DNA of 50,446 bases from positions 1 to 50,446 of the forward strand of contig JAGCPD010000004.1 of NCBI GenBank assembly GCA_017645305.1. The letters run 5' to 3'. The DNA is from Bacteroidaceae bacterium (lineage in GTDB: Bacteria; Bacteroidota; Bacteroidia; Bacteroidales; Bacteroidaceae). Under the pieces are notes generated by a model. That model was not told the origin of the DNA. It saw only the letters and a list, made by a program, of their open reading frames with translations, and did no database searches. Below, one piece after another: positions 42,766-50,446 of this stretch. Positions within the stretch are counted from its first letter, which is position 1, and the number at the start of each line of letters is the position of its first letter. Both the position numbers and the translations under genes were made by a program.

Positions 42766-45009
42766 ATGAAACACAGTAATCTTTCATTTCTTCATTCTTT
42801 CATTCTTTCATTCTTTCATTTCTTCATTCTTTCATTCTTTCATTTCTTCATTCTTTCATTTTTACTAATGGCTTGCAGCACACAGAAAGAGGACAAACAG
42901 GTGAACATTCAAAAGCAAACCGTACAATTAGAAAGCGACTTGATGACTCCCGAGGCACTTTGGGCAATGAGCCGCATTAGTGGCTATCAAGCTTCGCCCG
43001 ATGGCAAGCACATCGTTTTCCAGATGGGATACTACAGCGTTGAGGAGAACAAGAGCCATCAGGTTCTTTGGATGATGAATGCTGACGGCAGCGAGCAGAA
43101 ACAGCTTACAACCGAAGCAGAGAACGAAACTGATGCCCAATGGCTCAATGACGAGACCATCGCCTTCCTTCGTGGCGGCGAAATCTGGAAGATGAACTTG
43201 TCCGGCTCTGCCCGCAAGCAATTATCCGAAACCGAAGGAAAGGTGGAGGGGTTCATGTTTTCGCCAGACCGAAAGAAGGTCATCATCCTGAAGAGCATAG
43301 ACTTCAACGAGATAATTCAGAAGAATCCGGAAGACCTGCCCAAGGCATCAGGCTGCGTTATCACAGACCTTATGTACCGGCATTGGGACCATTACGTAGA
43401 AAGTATCCAGCACCCCTTTGTCTTCTCCGTAGGCGATGCCTTTTCCATCGCAACAGAAGGGCAGGATATCCTTGAAGGGGAACCCTATGAATGCCCGATG
43501 GAGCCTTTTGGTGGTATGGAGCAGTTGGCTTGGAGCACCGACTCAAAGCAGATAGCCTATACCTGCCGCAAGAAGGTTGGTCTGACCTACAGTATCTCCA
43601 CCGATTCCGATATCTTCCTTTATGACATCGAGAAAAAAGAGACTATAAAGAACCTCTGTAAGCCTACTGGCTATGAGATACCAGAGCCGTCTTACGAACC
43701 CACAAAGACGCTGGCTACTCAGGCCGTTAATGCTCCGGAAAACCTGAAGAACCTGCCTGGTTACGACACAAACCCCAAGTTCTCACCTGACGGACGTTAT
43801 GTGGCTTGGTTGTCTATGGAACGCGACGGCTATGAGTCTGACCGTCAACGTCTGTGTTGCTACGACCTGAAGACTAACGAAAAAACGTTCCTGACCGAGT
43901 CGTTTGACTCAAGTGTTGACGACTACTGCTGGGCACCTGATTCGCGCACCTTATATTTTATAGGCGTATGGCACGCTACAGAGAATCTTTATCGCACCAA
44001 TCTGGAAGGCAAGGTAACGCAGCTTACCGGTGATTGGGCCGACTTCGGTTCTTTGCAGATGCTTACCGATAAGACCCTGCTGGCAGAGCGCCACAGCTTT
44101 ACCGCACCCGCAGATCTTTATACGGTGACTCCCGGCGACAGCATCGCCGACACCAAAGTTACACAGATTACCGAAGTCAACAAGGAAATCCTTGATCAAC
44201 TGGCCAAGCCATCCGTCGAACAACATTGGGTAAAGACAACAGACGGACAGGATTTGCTTTATTGGGCAATCCTACCCCCACACTTCGATCCCAGCAAAAA
44301 GTACCCAACCCTACTCTTCTGCGAAGGCGGACCGCAGAGCGCCGTCTCTCAGTTCTGGAGCTACCGTTGGAACTTTATGATTATGGCCTCGCAGGGCTAT
44401 GTCGTTATTGCTCCCAACCGCAGAGGCGTTCCCGGCTTCGGACAAGAATGGCTCGAAGAAATCTCAGGCGACTGGACGGGACAATGTATGAAAGACTACC
44501 TCAGTGCCATTGATGATGCAGCCGAGAATCTGCCTTACGTTGATAAAGACCGCATGGGTGCCGTAGGCGCTTCATTTGGCGGCTTCTCTGTTTACTATCT
44601 GGCCGGACATCACGAAAAGCGCTTCAAGTGCTTCATTGCTCATGACGGAGCCTTCAATCTCGAGGCTATGTACACCGAGACCGAAGAGAACTGGTTCTCG
44701 AACTGGGAATACGACGATGCATTCTGGAATAAGGATCAGACAGCACGTGCCAGGAAGACTTATGAGAACTCCCCCCATCGCTTTGTAGATAATTGGGACA
44801 CCCCCATTCTTTGCATTCACGGCGAAAAGGACTACCGCATCAATGCCACACAGGGTATGAGTGCCTTCAATGCTGCCCGTATGAAAGGTATTGAAGCCGA
44901 GTTGCTCATTTTCCCGGACGAAAACCACTGGGTACTCAAGCCCCAGAACGGTATTCTCTGGCAAAGAACCTATTTTGCCTGGCTTGACCGCTGGCTGAAA
45001 ACAAATTGA
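42766..45009 (+). CDS. S9-family prolyl-oligopeptidase-type lipoprotein with repeat-encoded signal peptide
   Basis: Serine peptidase of the S9 family (dipeptidyl/acylaminoacyl peptidase type). N-terminal beta-propeller (~60-480) and C-terminal alpha/beta hydrolase with nucleophile GASFGG, Asp in GEKDYRIN and His in DENHWVLKP. 747 aa from ATG 42766 (a TTG two codons upstream is less likely). The signal peptide (~1-36) is encoded by CTTTCATT-type repeats and consists of HFFILSFF units ending in lipobox LMAC (Cys ~37). An MFS carrier follows after 26 nt. Confidence 0.92.
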   Translation: MKHSNLSFLHSFILSFFHFFILSFFHFFILSFLLMACSTQKEDKQVNIQKQTVQLESDLMTPEALWAMSRISGYQASPDGKHIVFQMGYYSVEENKSHQVLWMMNADGSEQKQLTTEAENETDAQWLNDETIAFLRGGEIWKMNLSGSARKQLSETEGKVEGFMFSPDRKKVIILKSIDFNEIIQKNPEDLPKASGCVITDLMYRHWDHYVESIQHPFVFSVGDAFSIATEGQDILEGEPYECPMEPFGGMEQLAWSTDSKQIAYTCRKKVGLTYSISTDSDIFLYDIEKKETIKNLCKPTGYEIPEPSYEPTKTLATQAVNAPENLKNLPGYDTNPKFSPDGRYVAWLSMERDGYESDRQRLCCYDLKTNEKTFLTESFDSSVDDYCWAPDSRTLYFIGVWHATENLYRTNLEGKVTQLTGDWADFGSLQMLTDKTLLAERHSFTAPADLYTVTPGDSIADTKVTQITEVNKEILDQLAKPSVEQHWVKTTDGQDLLYWAILPPHFDPSKKYPTLLFCEGGPQSAVSQFWSYRWNFMIMASQGYVVIAPNRRGVPGFGQEWLEEISGDWTGQCMKDYLSAIDDAAENLPYVDKDRMGAVGASFGGFSVYYLAGHHEKRFKCFIAHDGAFNLEAMYTETEENWFSNWEYDDAFWNKDQTARARKTYENSPHRFVDNWDTPILCIHGEKDYRINATQGMSAFNAARMKGIEAELLIFPDENHWVLKPQNGILWQRTYFAWLDRWLKTN
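42785..42860 (+). repeat. Tandem CTTTCATT-type repeat inside a coding region
   Basis: Units of 7, 8 and 9 nt (CTTCATT, CTTTCATT, CTTTCATTT) form a 24-nt super-unit present about three times, encoding the 8-residue block HFFILSFF. Gain or loss of 24 nt keeps the frame, whereas a single 7- or 8-nt slip breaks it, so length variation could switch the lipoprotein on or off. Confidence 0.8.
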
Positions 45010-45035
45010 TAATTGATAATTGACAATTGATAATT
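45007..45035 (+). repeat. Short direct repeats before the MFS gene
   Basis: TTGATAA / TTGATAA / TTGACAA / TTGATAA units run from the stop of the S9 peptidase gene up to the ATG of the MFS gene. Low-complexity spacer; it may arise by slippage and lacks any visible promoter. Confidence 0.6.
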
Positions 45036-46694
45036 ATGACTCAGGCAATTCAAAAAACTTTGCGTGACAGCGCTGCTATGCGCTGGACCGCCCTGCTGCT
45101 CCTGGCATTGGCCATGTTCTGCAGCTACATTTTCATGGACATCCTCTCACCCATCAAGGACCTGATGCAAGAGACCAGAGGCTGGGACTCTACCGCCTTC
45201 GGTACCATGCAGGGCTCTGAGGTGTTCCTTAACGTCTTTGCGTTCTTCCTCATCTTTGCAGGTATCATCCTTGACAAGATGGGAGTCCGCTTCACTATGA
45301 TTCTCTCCTCAGCAGTTATGCTCATTGGTGCCTGCATCAAGTGGTATGCCGTGAGCGACGGCTTTATTGGCAGCGGAATGGAAACCTGGTTCACCAACCA
45401 TCTTAACTACATTCCCGTGTTCGAGGAATTGGGCGTTTCACCCTTCTATGCAGGTATGCCAGCCTCTGCCAAGTTTGCAGCTTGCGGCTTCATGATTTTT
45501 GGTTGTGGCGTAGAAATGGCCGGCATAACCGTTTCCAGAGGTATTGTTAAATGGTTCAAAGGTCGCGAGATGGCACTGGCTATGGGCTCAGAGATGGCTT
45601 TGGCCCGTTTAGGCGTTGCTACCTGTATGATATTCTCGCCATTCTTTGCCCGTCTGGGTGGTATGGTAAGCGTATCTCGCTCAGTTGCCTTCGGTGTAGT
45701 GCTGATGTGCATTGCCCTCATCATGAGCATTGTCTATTTCGTTATGGATCATAAGCTCGACGCACAGACAGGCGAGGCCGAGGATAAAGACGACCCGTTC
45801 AAGATTAGCGACCTTGGTCAGATTCTCACCTCCAGCGGCTTCTGGCTTGTTGCCCTCCTCTGCGTGCTTTACTACAGCGCCATCTTCCCGTTCCAGAAGT
45901 ACGCCGTTAATATGCTGCAATGCAATCTGACGCTGACAGCCCCCGATGCCAATTCATTCTGGGCTGGAGACAGTATCACCATCATCCAGTACGTTATCAT
46001 GCTGCTTGTTGCCGCAGCCGGTTTTGCCAGCAACTTCCAGAAAGTTAAGAGTCGTCAGTATGGTATGCTAGTCATCAGCATCATTGCTCTTATCACCTAT
46101 TGCTTCATGGGCTATATGCGTCAGTCTGCAGAGAGCATCTTTGCCGTATTCCCATTGTTGGCTGTGCTCATAACCCCAATCCTCGGCTCCTATGTTGACC
46201 ATAAGGGTAAGGCAGCCACAATGCTTATCTTGGGTTCGTTGCTGCTCATTGCCTGTCATCTGACGTTCGCCTTCGTACTGCCCATGTTCAAGGGTTCTGC
46301 TGTTGGCGGCATCATCATTGCCTATGCCACCATCCTCGTGCTCGGCAGTTCATTCTCACTCGTACCCGCTTCGCTGTGGCCCAGTGTTCCCAAGCTGGTT
46401 GATGCCAAAGTGATTGGTTCAGCCTACGCCCTCATTTTCTGGATTCAGAACATTGGCCTGTGGCTATTCCCGCTGCTTATCGGCAAGATTCTAGACAAGA
46501 CCAATCCCAACATTGTAGAGGGACTGAAGAACGGTAGCATTGCAGCAGAAGAGGCAGCCGTCAGCTACGACTACACAGCCCCGCTTGTCATGCTGGCCTG
46601 TCTTGGCGTAGCCGCCCTTATCCTTGGTTTTGTATTGAAAGCAATTGACAGGAAAAAGGGTCTCGGACTTGAAGAACCAAACATTAAGGGATAA
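45036..46694 (+). CDS. Major facilitator superfamily transporter
   Basis: 552 aa with about 12 hydrophobic segments. N-terminal TM1 region WTALLLLALAMFCSYIF, then the MFS loop FAGIILDKMGVRFTM (loop 2-3 motif with D-x-x-G-x-R), and KAATMLILGSLLL in the second half. ATG 45036 is chosen over an upstream ATT-type start. It lies directly behind an S9 peptidase, so import of the resulting di- or oligopeptides is a reasonable inference (related carriers of the MFSD1 type move dipeptides), but the substrate is not shown by the sequence. Confidence 0.88.
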   Translation: MTQAIQKTLRDSAAMRWTALLLLALAMFCSYIFMDILSPIKDLMQETRGWDSTAFGTMQGSEVFLNVFAFFLIFAGIILDKMGVRFTMILSSAVMLIGACIKWYAVSDGFIGSGMETWFTNHLNYIPVFEELGVSPFYAGMPASAKFAACGFMIFGCGVEMAGITVSRGIVKWFKGREMALAMGSEMALARLGVATCMIFSPFFARLGGMVSVSRSVAFGVVLMCIALIMSIVYFVMDHKLDAQTGEAEDKDDPFKISDLGQILTSSGFWLVALLCVLYYSAIFPFQKYAVNMLQCNLTLTAPDANSFWAGDSITIIQYVIMLLVAAAGFASNFQKVKSRQYGMLVISIIALITYCFMGYMRQSAESIFAVFPLLAVLITPILGSYVDHKGKAATMLILGSLLLIACHLTFAFVLPMFKGSAVGGIIIAYATILVLGSSFSLVPASLWPSVPKLVDAKVIGSAYALIFWIQNIGLWLFPLLIGKILDKTNPNIVEGLKNGSIAAEEAAVSYDYTAPLVMLACLGVAALILGFVLKAIDRKKGLGLEEPNIKG

Positions 46695-46750
46695 AATAGT
46701 ACACAAACCCCTTGTTTAAATAGTATTTTCAAGGGAAATTGTGCAAAAAT

Positions 46751-46799
46751 CCGCATTGTAGTGTTAAATTGTATTAAATTACATTACAATGCGGCATTT
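46751..46799 (+). terminator. Terminator of the MFS gene
   Basis: CCGCATTGTA (46751-46760) pairs perfectly with TACAATGCGG (46785-46794); the stem can extend by four more pairs including a G-U. It is followed by CATTTTTATT. A weaker hairpin CCCTTG/CAAGGG (46709-46735) lies just upstream. Confidence 0.82.
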
Positions 46800-46813
46800 T
46801 TATTGTCAATTTG

Positions 46814-46844
46814 TTTGCAAGTTATAGAAAAAGCCGTACCTTTG
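46814..46844 (+). promoter_or_regulatory. Promoter of small RNA C
   Basis: TTTG (46814-46817), 19 bp, TACCTTTG (46837-46844). Both boxes are consensus; the palindrome found before copies A and B is absent here. Confidence 0.82.
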
Positions 46845-46849
46845 CAATG

Positions 46850-46913
46850 TGTTTTTCATAGTATTAGATTTAAGGTTAACAAAGGTTGGGCTACAGCGGT
46901 AGCCCTTTTTTTT
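46850..46913 (+). ncRNA. Candidate small RNA C, complementary to copies A and B
   Basis: About 64 nt between a consensus promoter and a perfect terminator (GGGCTAC 46888-46894, GTAGCCC 46899-46905, then eight T). GTATTAG (46861-46867) pairs with CTAATAC of copy A, TTTAAGGT (46869-46876) pairs with ACCTTAAA, and AAAGGTTG (46881-46888) pairs with CAATCTTT with one G-U. It could be an antisense or sponge RNA for A and B. The element GTATTAGATTTAAGGTTAAC seems familiar to me from Bacteroides intergenic regions, which I cannot check. Alternatively it is an attenuator leader of the deaminase gene 32 nt downstream. Confidence 0.72.
46888..46913 (+). terminator. Terminator of small RNA C
   Basis: Seven-bp stem GGGCTAC/GTAGCCC with AGCG loop, followed by TTTTTTTT. 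Confidence 0.88.
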
Positions 46914-46945
46914 GCTATTAACGAAAAATAAACATAAAAAAAGTC

Positions 46946-47449
46946 ATGAAGAAAACAGAGAATAACAACATAGAAATTACAGAACAGGACAAGGTGTTTA
47001 TGCGCGAGGCCATCCGTCTGGCCGACGAGAGCGTCAAGAACGGCGGAGGTCCCTTCGGTGCCGTCATTGTTAAGGATGGAAAGATTATTTCAGGACGCAG
47101 CAATAGTGTAACCATAGATAACGACCCCACAGCCCATGCCGAAGTAAACACCATCCGCGAGGCATGTCATAGGTTAGGCACCTTCGACCTTTCCGACTGC
47201 ACCATATACACCTCCTGCGAACCCTGCCCCATGTGCCTCGGTGCCATCTACTGGGCACACATCGGCCGCATCTTTTACGGAAACACCCGCAAGGATGCAC
47301 GCGACATAGACTTTGCCGATGATTTCATTTACGAGGAACTGGAGCGCCCCATGTCGGAACGCACCGTTCCTTTTATTCCCCTTCTGCATGACGAGGCTAT
47401 CCACACCTTCCGGCTGTGGACAGAAAAAACCGACAAGACAGAATATTAA
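46946..47449 (+). CDS. guaD: Guanine deaminase (cytidine deaminase fold)
   Basis: Converts guanine to xanthine in purine salvage. Zinc site PTAHAEV (His and catalytic Glu) and SCEPCPMCLGAIYWA (two Cys ligands), with the GuaD-specific GGPFGAVIVKDG start, DDFIYEELERPMSERTVPF and the terminal KTEY resembling the short bacterial guanine deaminase. 167 aa. No promoter of its own is seen after the terminator at 46888-46913, so expression may need read-through from the promoter at 46837. Confidence 0.92.
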   Translation: MKKTENNNIEITEQDKVFMREAIRLADESVKNGGGPFGAVIVKDGKIISGRSNSVTIDNDPTAHAEVNTIREACHRLGTFDLSDCTIYTSCEPCPMCLGAIYWAHIGRIFYGNTRKDARDIDFADDFIYEELERPMSERTVPFIPLLHDEAIHTFRLWTEKTDKTEY

Positions 47450-47477
47450 CAGAAAAGGGTTCCCCCCTCACATTGGC

Positions 47478-47636
47478 TCAGACGGGACTGAACTCATCCT
47501 TACCTACGCCACAGAGTGGGCAGACCCAGTCTTCGGGAAGGTCTTCAAAAGCTGTACCGGCAGGAATACCGTTGTCAGGATCGCCTACTTCAGGGTCATA
47601 CTCATAACCACATACATCACAAACATACTTTTTCAT
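47478..47636 (-). CDS. Rubredoxin
   Basis: Small iron-sulfur-free iron protein for electron transfer, often in oxygen or peroxide defence of anaerobes. Two CxxC pairs: [17 protein letters not shown] and [13 protein letters not shown] bind one iron. 52 aa from ATG 47636 ([11 protein letters not shown]); an upstream in-frame ATG is nine codons earlier but atypical. Confidence 0.96.
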   Translation of the reverse strand: MKKYVCDVCGYEYDPEVGDPDNGIPAGTAFEDLPEDWVCPLCGVGKDEFSPV

Positions 47637-47699
47637 ACATTCTTTCTTTTTTAGGTGATACAATATAATTACTTCTCTCTTTTTTTATAATTCTATTTG

Positions 47700-47732
47700 C
47701 AAAAATACGAAAAAATTTTTCTAACCAACAAA
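47700..47732 (-). promoter_or_regulatory. Promoter of rubredoxin
   Basis: Minus strand: TTTG (47732-47729), 21 bp, TATTTTTG (47707-47700). Start codon 64 nt downstream. Confidence 0.65.
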
Positions 47733-47867
47733 GAAAGAACAAAAAATTATGCTCACATTAGTGTCTTGTGGTCATTTTTGACCCGCCACGGAAAAGCCGC
47801 CAGAAAATGGGGCTCGAGCCAAAACATGTATTGGTTTAAGCCCCCAGACAGTCGCTATTCTTCCGTA

Positions 47868-48254
47868 TTACATCTTACCTCTTACGTCATCAATCACCAC
47901 CAAATCCGCTGGCAGCCACTTCACGCTGTCCAACTCATCCTTTGTGAGCCAGCGGGCTGCCTCATGCTCATTTAGATGCAACGCCTCAGTCAGCAGCGAG
48001 CAAAGATAGCAATGCATCTTTAAATGAAAGGCTGGATAATCATACTCCACCGTACAAAGGAACTCGTCCACGCTAATCTCCGCAGTCAGTTCCTCGCGAA
48101 TCTCCCTCACGAGCGCCTCCTCCGGCGTTTCCCCAGCCTCCATCTTCCCACCAGGAAACTCCCACCAGTCCTTAAAATCTCCATATCCCCGCTGCGTGGC
48201 GAATATCTTATCACCCTTGCGAATAATTGCTGCAACGACTTCTATTCTCTTCAT
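47868..48254 (-). CDS. Nudix hydrolase, MutT-like
   Basis: Hydrolyses nucleoside diphosphate-X compounds, probably 8-oxo-dGTP or a related nucleotide. Nudix box GGKMEAGETPEEALVREIREELTAEI at ~37-62 has the GX5EX7REUXEE pattern; the start MKRIEVVAAIIRKGDKIFATQRG and the 128-aa length are those of MutT/CTP pyrophosphohydrolase-like proteins. No clear promoter; the 165-nt gap upstream (48255-48419) holds a CCCC-TTC-GGGG hairpin at 48369-48379. Confidence 0.92.
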   Translation of the reverse strand: MKRIEVVAAIIRKGDKIFATQRGYGDFKDWWEFPGGKMEAGETPEEALVREIREELTAEISVDEFLCTVEYDYPAFHLKMHCYLCSLLTEALHLNEHEAARWLTKDELDSVKWLPADLVVIDDVRGKM

Positions 48255-48419
48255 GTTCAGTCCTTTTCTATCTTCCTCTTGTTCGGCAGATCTTCTATAT
48301 TAATCGGTAGTGCTATATATTCTTATAACGTCTTCACTATATTGTTATTATCCTATTTGTGTTCGGTTCCCCTTCGGGGTGGTCGTTGCTGTTGAACTTT
48401 TTACATCTTACTTCTTATG

Positions 48420-49121
48420 TCACTCTCCTGTTCCCTGACACATTTTGTTCATAGTAATGCTCTCAGCCTCGTATGAATGTTTGACCACGTCTCTTGAAGA
48501 AACCACCTGCGTCTTTAACTGACGACGTTTCTCGTCACCCTCGCTGAACGTGTCAGCCTGGAGACCCTCATGCGCCATATCGTAGGTAATGAACGTTCGC
48601 CCGAAAAACAGCTGTTCTCCAACAAAATTCCCCAGCACCACACCCTCTTCTATGCAGAGAGCCCACGACGGCTCATCCTGATGTTGTCCGGCAGGCATGA
48701 AATGGCCGTTAAGGTTCTTTTTCATGTGGTGGCGTATCAGCTGGGGAGTTTTCAGTTTATCACCCAGATTCAAACGCTCTCGGTAACGACGGAACACATG
48801 CGGCTGCAAGACAACAACATATATCTCGTCCTGAGTCATTCTGGGTGCATAGACATAAACGCCGTCCTCGTCCTGCAGCGTGGTGTAGTACACAGTAGCA
48901 GGAACGAGAGCCTTCCCTTTCTCGATAGTATGCAGGATGGTCCATTCGTTCTGCGTTTTAGGCGATTTTGCCTGTTTCACCACAGTTGCTGGAATCGTTC
49001 CCAGTTTCCGCAGCTCCTTCATCACTACTTTCGTTTGCATGGTCAGGTACGTTTCCAGCCATCTGACATCGGTCATGATTTCATGCACCACGTCTTCCAC
49101 GTCCTTTTGTGCCGTAAGCAT
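48420..49121 (-). CDS. Hypothetical protein
   Basis: 233 aa, soluble, no signal peptide or membrane segment. The middle part has predicted strands and a charged stretch (VFRRYRERLNLGDKLKTPQLIRHHMKKNL at ~110-140). Codon usage resembles the neighbours. I do not recognise a family. It lies between the Nudix gene and an intergenic gap before the RhuM-family gene; there is no sign of cotranscription. Function not inferable. Confidence 0.7.
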   Translation of the reverse strand: MLTAQKDVEDVVHEIMTDVRWLETYLTMQTKVVMKELRKLGTIPATVVKQAKSPKTQNEWTILHTIEKGKALVPATVYYTTLQDEDGVYVYAPRMTQDEIYVVVLQPHVFRRYRERLNLGDKLKTPQLIRHHMKKNLNGHFMPAGQHQDEPSWALCIEEGVVLGNFVGEQLFFGRTFITYDMAHEGLQADTFSEGDEKRRQLKTQVVSSRDVVKHSYEAESITMNKMCQGTGE

Positions 49122-49395
49122 AATTAAAACTTATAACGTATTATGTTTCTATTGTTCTGTTTTATTGCTTTAACCGTGAACCTTGAAACATAATTGTTTC
49201 GTTGCTGCTTTGGCAAGCGACAGGACTATGCGGCTGTTGCTATTACTCTGTATCATTCACGATATTTCATTTATTTGTTTATTTATCCGCCCTTTTATCT
49301 GCCCTTTCACGATTCATAACAATGTCTGAGCGTTTGTCCTTACTATCTTTTCGATGTTAATTCCAAGTCACATTATTCCTTTGGAACGTCACTCT
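49122..49395. other. Gene-poor spacer with one tiny ORF
   Basis: 274 nt without a recognised gene. On the minus strand a 28-codon ORF (49256-49170, MIQSNSNSRIVLSLAKAATK...) is open but has no supporting signal. No promoter, terminator or repeat stands out. Confidence 0.4.
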
Positions 49396-50424
49396 CTATT
49401 TTGGGGGCAATTGGGTTTCTTTCTGAATCAGTTCCTTAATAGCTCGGTCGTAGTCGCTCTCGTATTGCAACATCTCCATTTTGCGATACTTTTCAAACTC
49501 AGCAATGGCTTTCTGCTTCGCCTCATCATGAGTAATCGTTCCCTTCCCAACAAGTAACTGTCTGCCTGAAACTTTCATCAACTCATCCAATTTCACAATC
49601 CATTCTGCCATTCTCATAGGAATCTGCTGTAAAGCCTGTACTTCTGCGAAGTCAAGATATTGGGAAACCAGCAAGTTCAGATATGTGAGTTCCTTTTCCG
49701 TCAAATAGTTCTTGGCTATCTGCACATCCTCTCTGGTAATATAGTTACCCTTGAAATTTGTCATACCAACCATTGGCTTCTCCGCATCCACTCGCTCATA
49801 AATGACCTCAGCAGCAGTATGCTGGTGTGCCGCATAGTGCAACTTGTTCTGAACCGTAGCGAAGAACAAATGGGTCAAATCTGCCTGAGGATTGTAGTCA
49901 ATGCTTGTGGCAAAGATGTCTGTAACCTGCTGATACAAATTGCGTTCGCTGCTGCGGATATCGCGGATACGCTGCAACAGCTCACGGAAATAACGGCTTC
50001 TATTCCCTTTTAATCTGTCATCGTCCAGTGTAAAGCCCTTCTGAATGAACTCATGCAGATGCATCGTGGCCCACTGACGGAAACGAGTAGCCACCTGCGA
50101 CTTAACACGAAACCCAACTGCAATAATCATATCCAGGTTGTAGTGACTCATCTGACGGCGAACGCTTCTGTTGCCCTCCTGTCGAACTAACAAATATTTT
50201 TTGTGAGTTCGTTCAGGGTCTTGCTCACTCTCCGCATATATCTGGTTAATATGATAGCTCACATCCTGTTGCGAAGTATCAAACAGCTCCATCATCTGTT
50301 CCATATTGAGCCACACGTCTTCACCCTCGAATCGCACATTGACCTGAGCTATTCCGTTTTCGTCCTGATAAATTAGGAACGATTCATTCTTTTTTTCTAA
50401 TTCGTTATTATTCTTGTTTGTCAT
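49396..50424 (-). CDS. RhuM-family protein
   Basis: 342 aa of the RhuM (virulence protein) family, named after a gene of Salmonella pathogenicity island 3. Typical sequence: VRFEGEDVWLNMEQMMELFDTSQQDVSYHI (~27-57), RQEGNRSVRRQMSHYNLDMIIAVGFRVKSQVATRFRQWAT (~85-125), and a C-terminal helical region (DFAEVQALQQIPMRM). Such genes are found scattered in accessory regions, often near restriction or toxin systems; the biochemical role is unknown. The start codon is 22 nt from the window edge, where TTTGCAA may be the end of a promoter. Confidence 0.9.
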   Translation of the reverse strand: MTNKNNNELEKKNESFLIYQDENGIAQVNVRFEGEDVWLNMEQMMELFDTSQQDVSYHINQIYAESEQDPERTHKKYLLVRQEGNRSVRRQMSHYNLDMIIAVGFRVKSQVATRFRQWATMHLHEFIQKGFTLDDDRLKGNRSRYFRELLQRIRDIRSSERNLYQQVTDIFATSIDYNPQADLTHLFFATVQNKLHYAAHQHTAAEVIYERVDAEKPMVGMTNFKGNYITREDVQIAKNYLTEKELTYLNLLVSQYLDFAEVQALQQIPMRMAEWIVKLDELMKVSGRQLLVGKGTITHDEAKQKAIAEFEKYRKMEMLQYESDYDRAIKELIQKETQLPPK

Positions 50425-50446
50425 TATTTCATTTGCAAAGATTCAA

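Noticed and set aside
42785..42860. CRISPR-like repeat
   Set aside because: Units are 7-9 nt, contiguous without spacers and translated in frame as a signal peptide.
47754..47867. G/C-rich stretch after the Nudix gene as a gene remnant or RNA gene
   Set aside because: It can form a TGGGGCT/AGCCCC hairpin, but I find no promoter, tRNA fold or similarity to a protein; it is probably only a 3' region.

Overview
The window looks like chromosomal DNA of a Bacteroidales bacterium, most likely a Prevotellaceae member. The evidence is the promoter type (TTTG about 19-21 bp upstream of a TAnnTTTG box, found before many genes), the lack of Shine-Dalgarno sequences, and lineage-typical families (DUF4837 and DUF3078 proteins, an extended S16, Bacteroidetes-type LptE and HU, GH92/GH97/GH109-like enzymes). 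I see no tRNA, rRNA, CRISPR array, insertion sequence or prophage. Nearly all of it is an ordinary, densely coding core genome.

Layout: 40-606 S16; 705-2585 GH97 glycosidase, divergent from prs and a phosphoethanolamine-transferase-like membrane protein (2932-5447); glnS and a TPR protein (5793-9062); a minus-strand block with mannose-1-phosphate guanylyltransferase, a GH13 amylase-family enzyme overlapping fabD, a GH92 mannosidase and HU (9078-15616); a sulfate activation and sulfotransfer operon (15756-21540: permease, cysC, cysD, cysN, sulfotransferase); carB behind a leader with a short ORF and a terminator (21676-25060); a glutaminase-A-like secreted protein, an OmpP1/FadL-type porin, 5-formyl-THF cyclo-ligase and a GH109-like oxidoreductase (25122-31810); a plus-strand operon rlmN-DUF4837-PdxA-like-sigma54 activator-lptE-TPR-like-secG-BadF kinase (31972-38643); ysxC and a DUF3078 protein (minus); yidC, an S9 peptidase lipoprotein, an MFS carrier and guanine deaminase (plus); then rubredoxin, a Nudix hydrolase, an unknown protein and a RhuM-family protein (minus, to the window end).

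Most interesting: three intergenic units, each a promoter followed within about 100 nt by an intrinsic terminator and with no ORF I can support. Two (minus strand about 5540-5443, plus strand about 38718-38800) share a perfect 21-nt core, similar promoters and an upstream palindrome TGTTAnnTAACA. The third (46850-46913) is complementary to that core over three helices of 8, 8 and 7 bp. The core is also perfectly complementary over 12 nt to the bases directly before the AUG of the OmpP1/FadL-type porin gene in this window. Read together they suggest a paired small-RNA system (two regulator copies and one antisense or sponge copy) with an outer-membrane porin as a possible target.

Second in interest is the sulfation operon: it can take up and activate sulfate to PAPS and feed a sulfotransferase, with no sulfite-reduction genes beside it. 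It resembles the Bacteroides steroid-sulfation locus. Third are the apparent attenuator with a 15-codon leader peptide before carB, a PdxA homologue that has lost its three metal-binding histidines, and a lipoprotein signal peptide encoded by a tandem repeat.
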